Positions 4,826-6,035 of a DNA stretch of 6,035 nucleotides are shown here, piece after piece (position 1 is the first letter of the stretch; each line of letters opens with the position of its first letter). This DNA is from JBGOUJ01 sp041477005 (GTDB lineage Bacteria; Acidobacteriota; Terriglobia; Bryobacterales; JACQDG01), in contig JBGOUJ010000477.1 in the NCBI GenBank assembly GCA_041477005.1, positions 1 to 6,035 of the forward strand. Direction: 5' to 3'. The position numbers were made by a program, and so were the translations under genes. The notes under the pieces were generated by a model, which did not search any database, was not told the DNA's origin, and saw only the letters and a program-made list of their open reading frames with translations.

Positions 4826-6035
4826 TTAGTGATTCTCCGCAAATTCACGGGAACTAATCAAGGCCCAGACAAATTCCCGCAGACCGGCCTCGCGCTCCCC
4901 GCGCAGGGCCAGTATCCGTTGCAATTCGTTCGTTTCTTCGGGCGCCGGCAGCCGCCCCAGGGCCGCGAGATAGAACTCCTCGAAGACCTTCGCATCCGAA
5001 GCCCCGGATTCGAGCAGGCGCGCCAGACGGCTGTTCTTGGCGCTCAGCCGGTCCACATAGGTGGCGCCGGCGAGTATATGCAAGGCCTGGCCCAGATTCG
5101 GCTTCCCGCTGCGCTCCGGGATGGCGCCGCGGTTCGGGCGGCCGTAAAGCTCCAGGAACCGCGAGTAATACATGTCGGGATCCTTCAGGTTGATCGCGCG
5201 AGTACCCGCCGGGGCCTGCCCCACCGACGATCCCTCCGTCACCGCTGTGGAAAACGTCTCCGGCACGCCCGTCACATCGACCACCGCGTCCAGCAGAACT
5301 TCGGCGTCCAGCGCGCGGGGCAGCGAGTGGGAGTAGTTGATGACGTCCTCGCGGTTGGTCGCATTGGTGCGGCTCGACAGTTGATAGGTCCGCGACATCA
5401 CGATCGTCTTCATCAACTCGCGCAGGTTGTAGCCGTGGTCCCGGAAGTCTTTCGCCAGCGCGGCGAGCAGCTCGGGATGGCTGGCCGGATTCGTCGAGCG
5501 GAAATCATCCACCGGATCGACGATGCCGCGGCCGAAGAAATCACCCCAGAGGCGGTTGACGGCCGCTTCGGCGAAGTAAGGCTGCGAGGTCATCCACCGG
5601 GCCAGCTCTTTGCGCGGGTTCGACTCCGGATTCAGGTCGAGGCGGGAGCCGTCGAGCAAAGCCGGCCGAACCGGAACCTTGGTGCGCGGGTGAAGGAGCT
5701 CGATCTTGCCGTCCACGTCCTTAGAGCTCAGGTCCATGTTGGTGGGATGGTCGAAAACCACCGGGCCCATCTTGAACAGGCGCGAAAAGAAGGCGGCCAT
5801 GCCCCAGAACTGGTCCTGGCTCCAGTTCTCATAAGGATGGTTGTGGCACTGGGCGCAGTCGAGCCGGCGGCCAAAAAAGACACGAACCTCTTCGGCCATC
5901 ACATCGGCCGGCGGGCCGATCTGATTGTACGGGAGGAAATGACGTGAGGCAGGGCTGTAACCTTGAGCCGACAGACGCTCCCGGGCGACCTCGTCATACG
6001 GCCGGTTGGTCTCGATATTGTGGCGGATCCACTCC
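4826..6035 (-). CDS. DUF1549/DUF1553 (PSD1-type planctomycete cytochrome-like) protein, 5' end outside window
   Basis: The frame is open to the right edge, with 402 residues visible up to the TAA at 4828-4826; the N-terminus is missing. The extra visible residues before the GTG at 5902 (for example NIETNRPYDEVARERLSAQG and SRHFLPYNQIGPPADV) are normal DUF1549 sequence, so 5902 is not the start. DUF1549 (PF07583) continues with GRRLDCAQCHNHPYENWSQD. This holds CAQCH (visible residues 60-64), a CXXCH c-type-heme-like motif. DUF1553 (PF07587) runs from about visible residue 138 (NPRKELARWMTSQPYFAEAAVNR) through FFGRGIVDPVDDFR, TIVMSRTYQLS and YLAALGRLPAPEE to EFVWALISSREFAENH, the typical C-terminus. 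Such proteins are usually exported and may carry an N-terminal cytochrome domain, here out of view. It lies upstream of, and probably in one operon with, DUF1501. The exact function is unknown. Confidence 0.92.
   Translation of the reverse strand, partial: EWIRHNIETNRPYDEVARERLSAQGYSPASRHFLPYNQIGPPADVMAEEVRVFFGRRLDCAQCHNHPYENWSQDQFWGMAAFFSRLFKMGPVVFDHPTNMDLSSKDVDGKIELLHPRTKVPVRPALLDGSRLDLNPESNPRKELARWMTSQPYFAEAAVNRLWGDFFGRGIVDPVDDFRSTNPASHPELLAALAKDFRDHGYNLRELMKTIVMSRTYQLSSRTNATNREDVINYSHSLPRALDAEVLLDAVVDVTGVPETFSTAVTEGSSVGQAPAGTRAINLKDPDMYYSRFLELYGRPNRGAIPERSGKPNLGQALHILAGATYVDRLSAKNSRLARLLESGASDAKVFEEFYLAALGRLPAPEETNELQRILALRGEREAGLREFVWALISSREFAENH

Noticed and set aside
5900..5902. GTG at 5902 as start of the DUF1549/DUF1553 gene
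   Set aside because: The frame continues to the window edge with typical DUF1549 sequence, so this is an internal valine.
4829..5947. Long plus-strand open frame (372 codons)
   Set aside because: It is antisense to the clear DUF1549/DUF1553 gene, with no recognisable protein features.

Overview
The window is GC-rich, apart from one AT-richer patch near 1960-2030. It carries gene families that are strongly expanded in Acidobacteria (Solibacter/Bryobacter-like), Planctomycetes and Verrucomicrobia: a secreted-sugar-hydrolase-like beta-propeller protein and a DUF1549/DUF1553 plus DUF1501 pair. An acidobacterium of the Solibacter type is my best guess. This is inferred from gene content, and a planctomycete is not excluded.

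Layout, left to right. (1) 1-1584 (+) encodes a five-bladed-propeller, GH32/GH43-like protein with a C-terminal beta-sandwich; its true N-terminus may lie outside the window. (2) 1585-2171 holds no intact gene. On the minus strand it carries decayed fragments: a frameshifted IS1-type transposase, and a short piece resembling the start of a DUF4143-type ATPase. (3) 2172-3349 (+) is a compact toxin-antitoxin cluster of overlapping genes: an intact MntA-type nucleotidyltransferase, a HepT (HEPN) toxin cut off before its catalytic motif and continuing in frame into a VapB-like antitoxin, and a VapC PIN-domain RNase. (4) 3437 to the right edge (-) is a two-gene unit transcribed leftwards, DUF1549/DUF1553 (5' end outside the window) and then DUF1501. 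The two genes are separated by an 84-bp spacer filled by an inverted repeat with 10-bp periodicity.

How the parts fit. Region 3 looks like two toxin-antitoxin modules collapsed into one operon. VapBC appears complete and is probably the working unit. MntA has lost the usual target on its partner, because the HepT part lacks the RX4-6H(XY) motif. The mobile-element debris in region 2 next to it suggests that 1585-3436 is an accessory patch between two housekeeping-style catabolic loci. The propeller protein and the DUF1549/1553-DUF1501 pair are both exported or export-type families associated with polymer or glycan use, but no direct functional link between them can be read from the sequence.

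The most notable observation is the deltaHepT-VapB composite frame with an internal, well-placed ribosome binding site at the VapB start. The second is the helically phased palindrome at 4760-4823.
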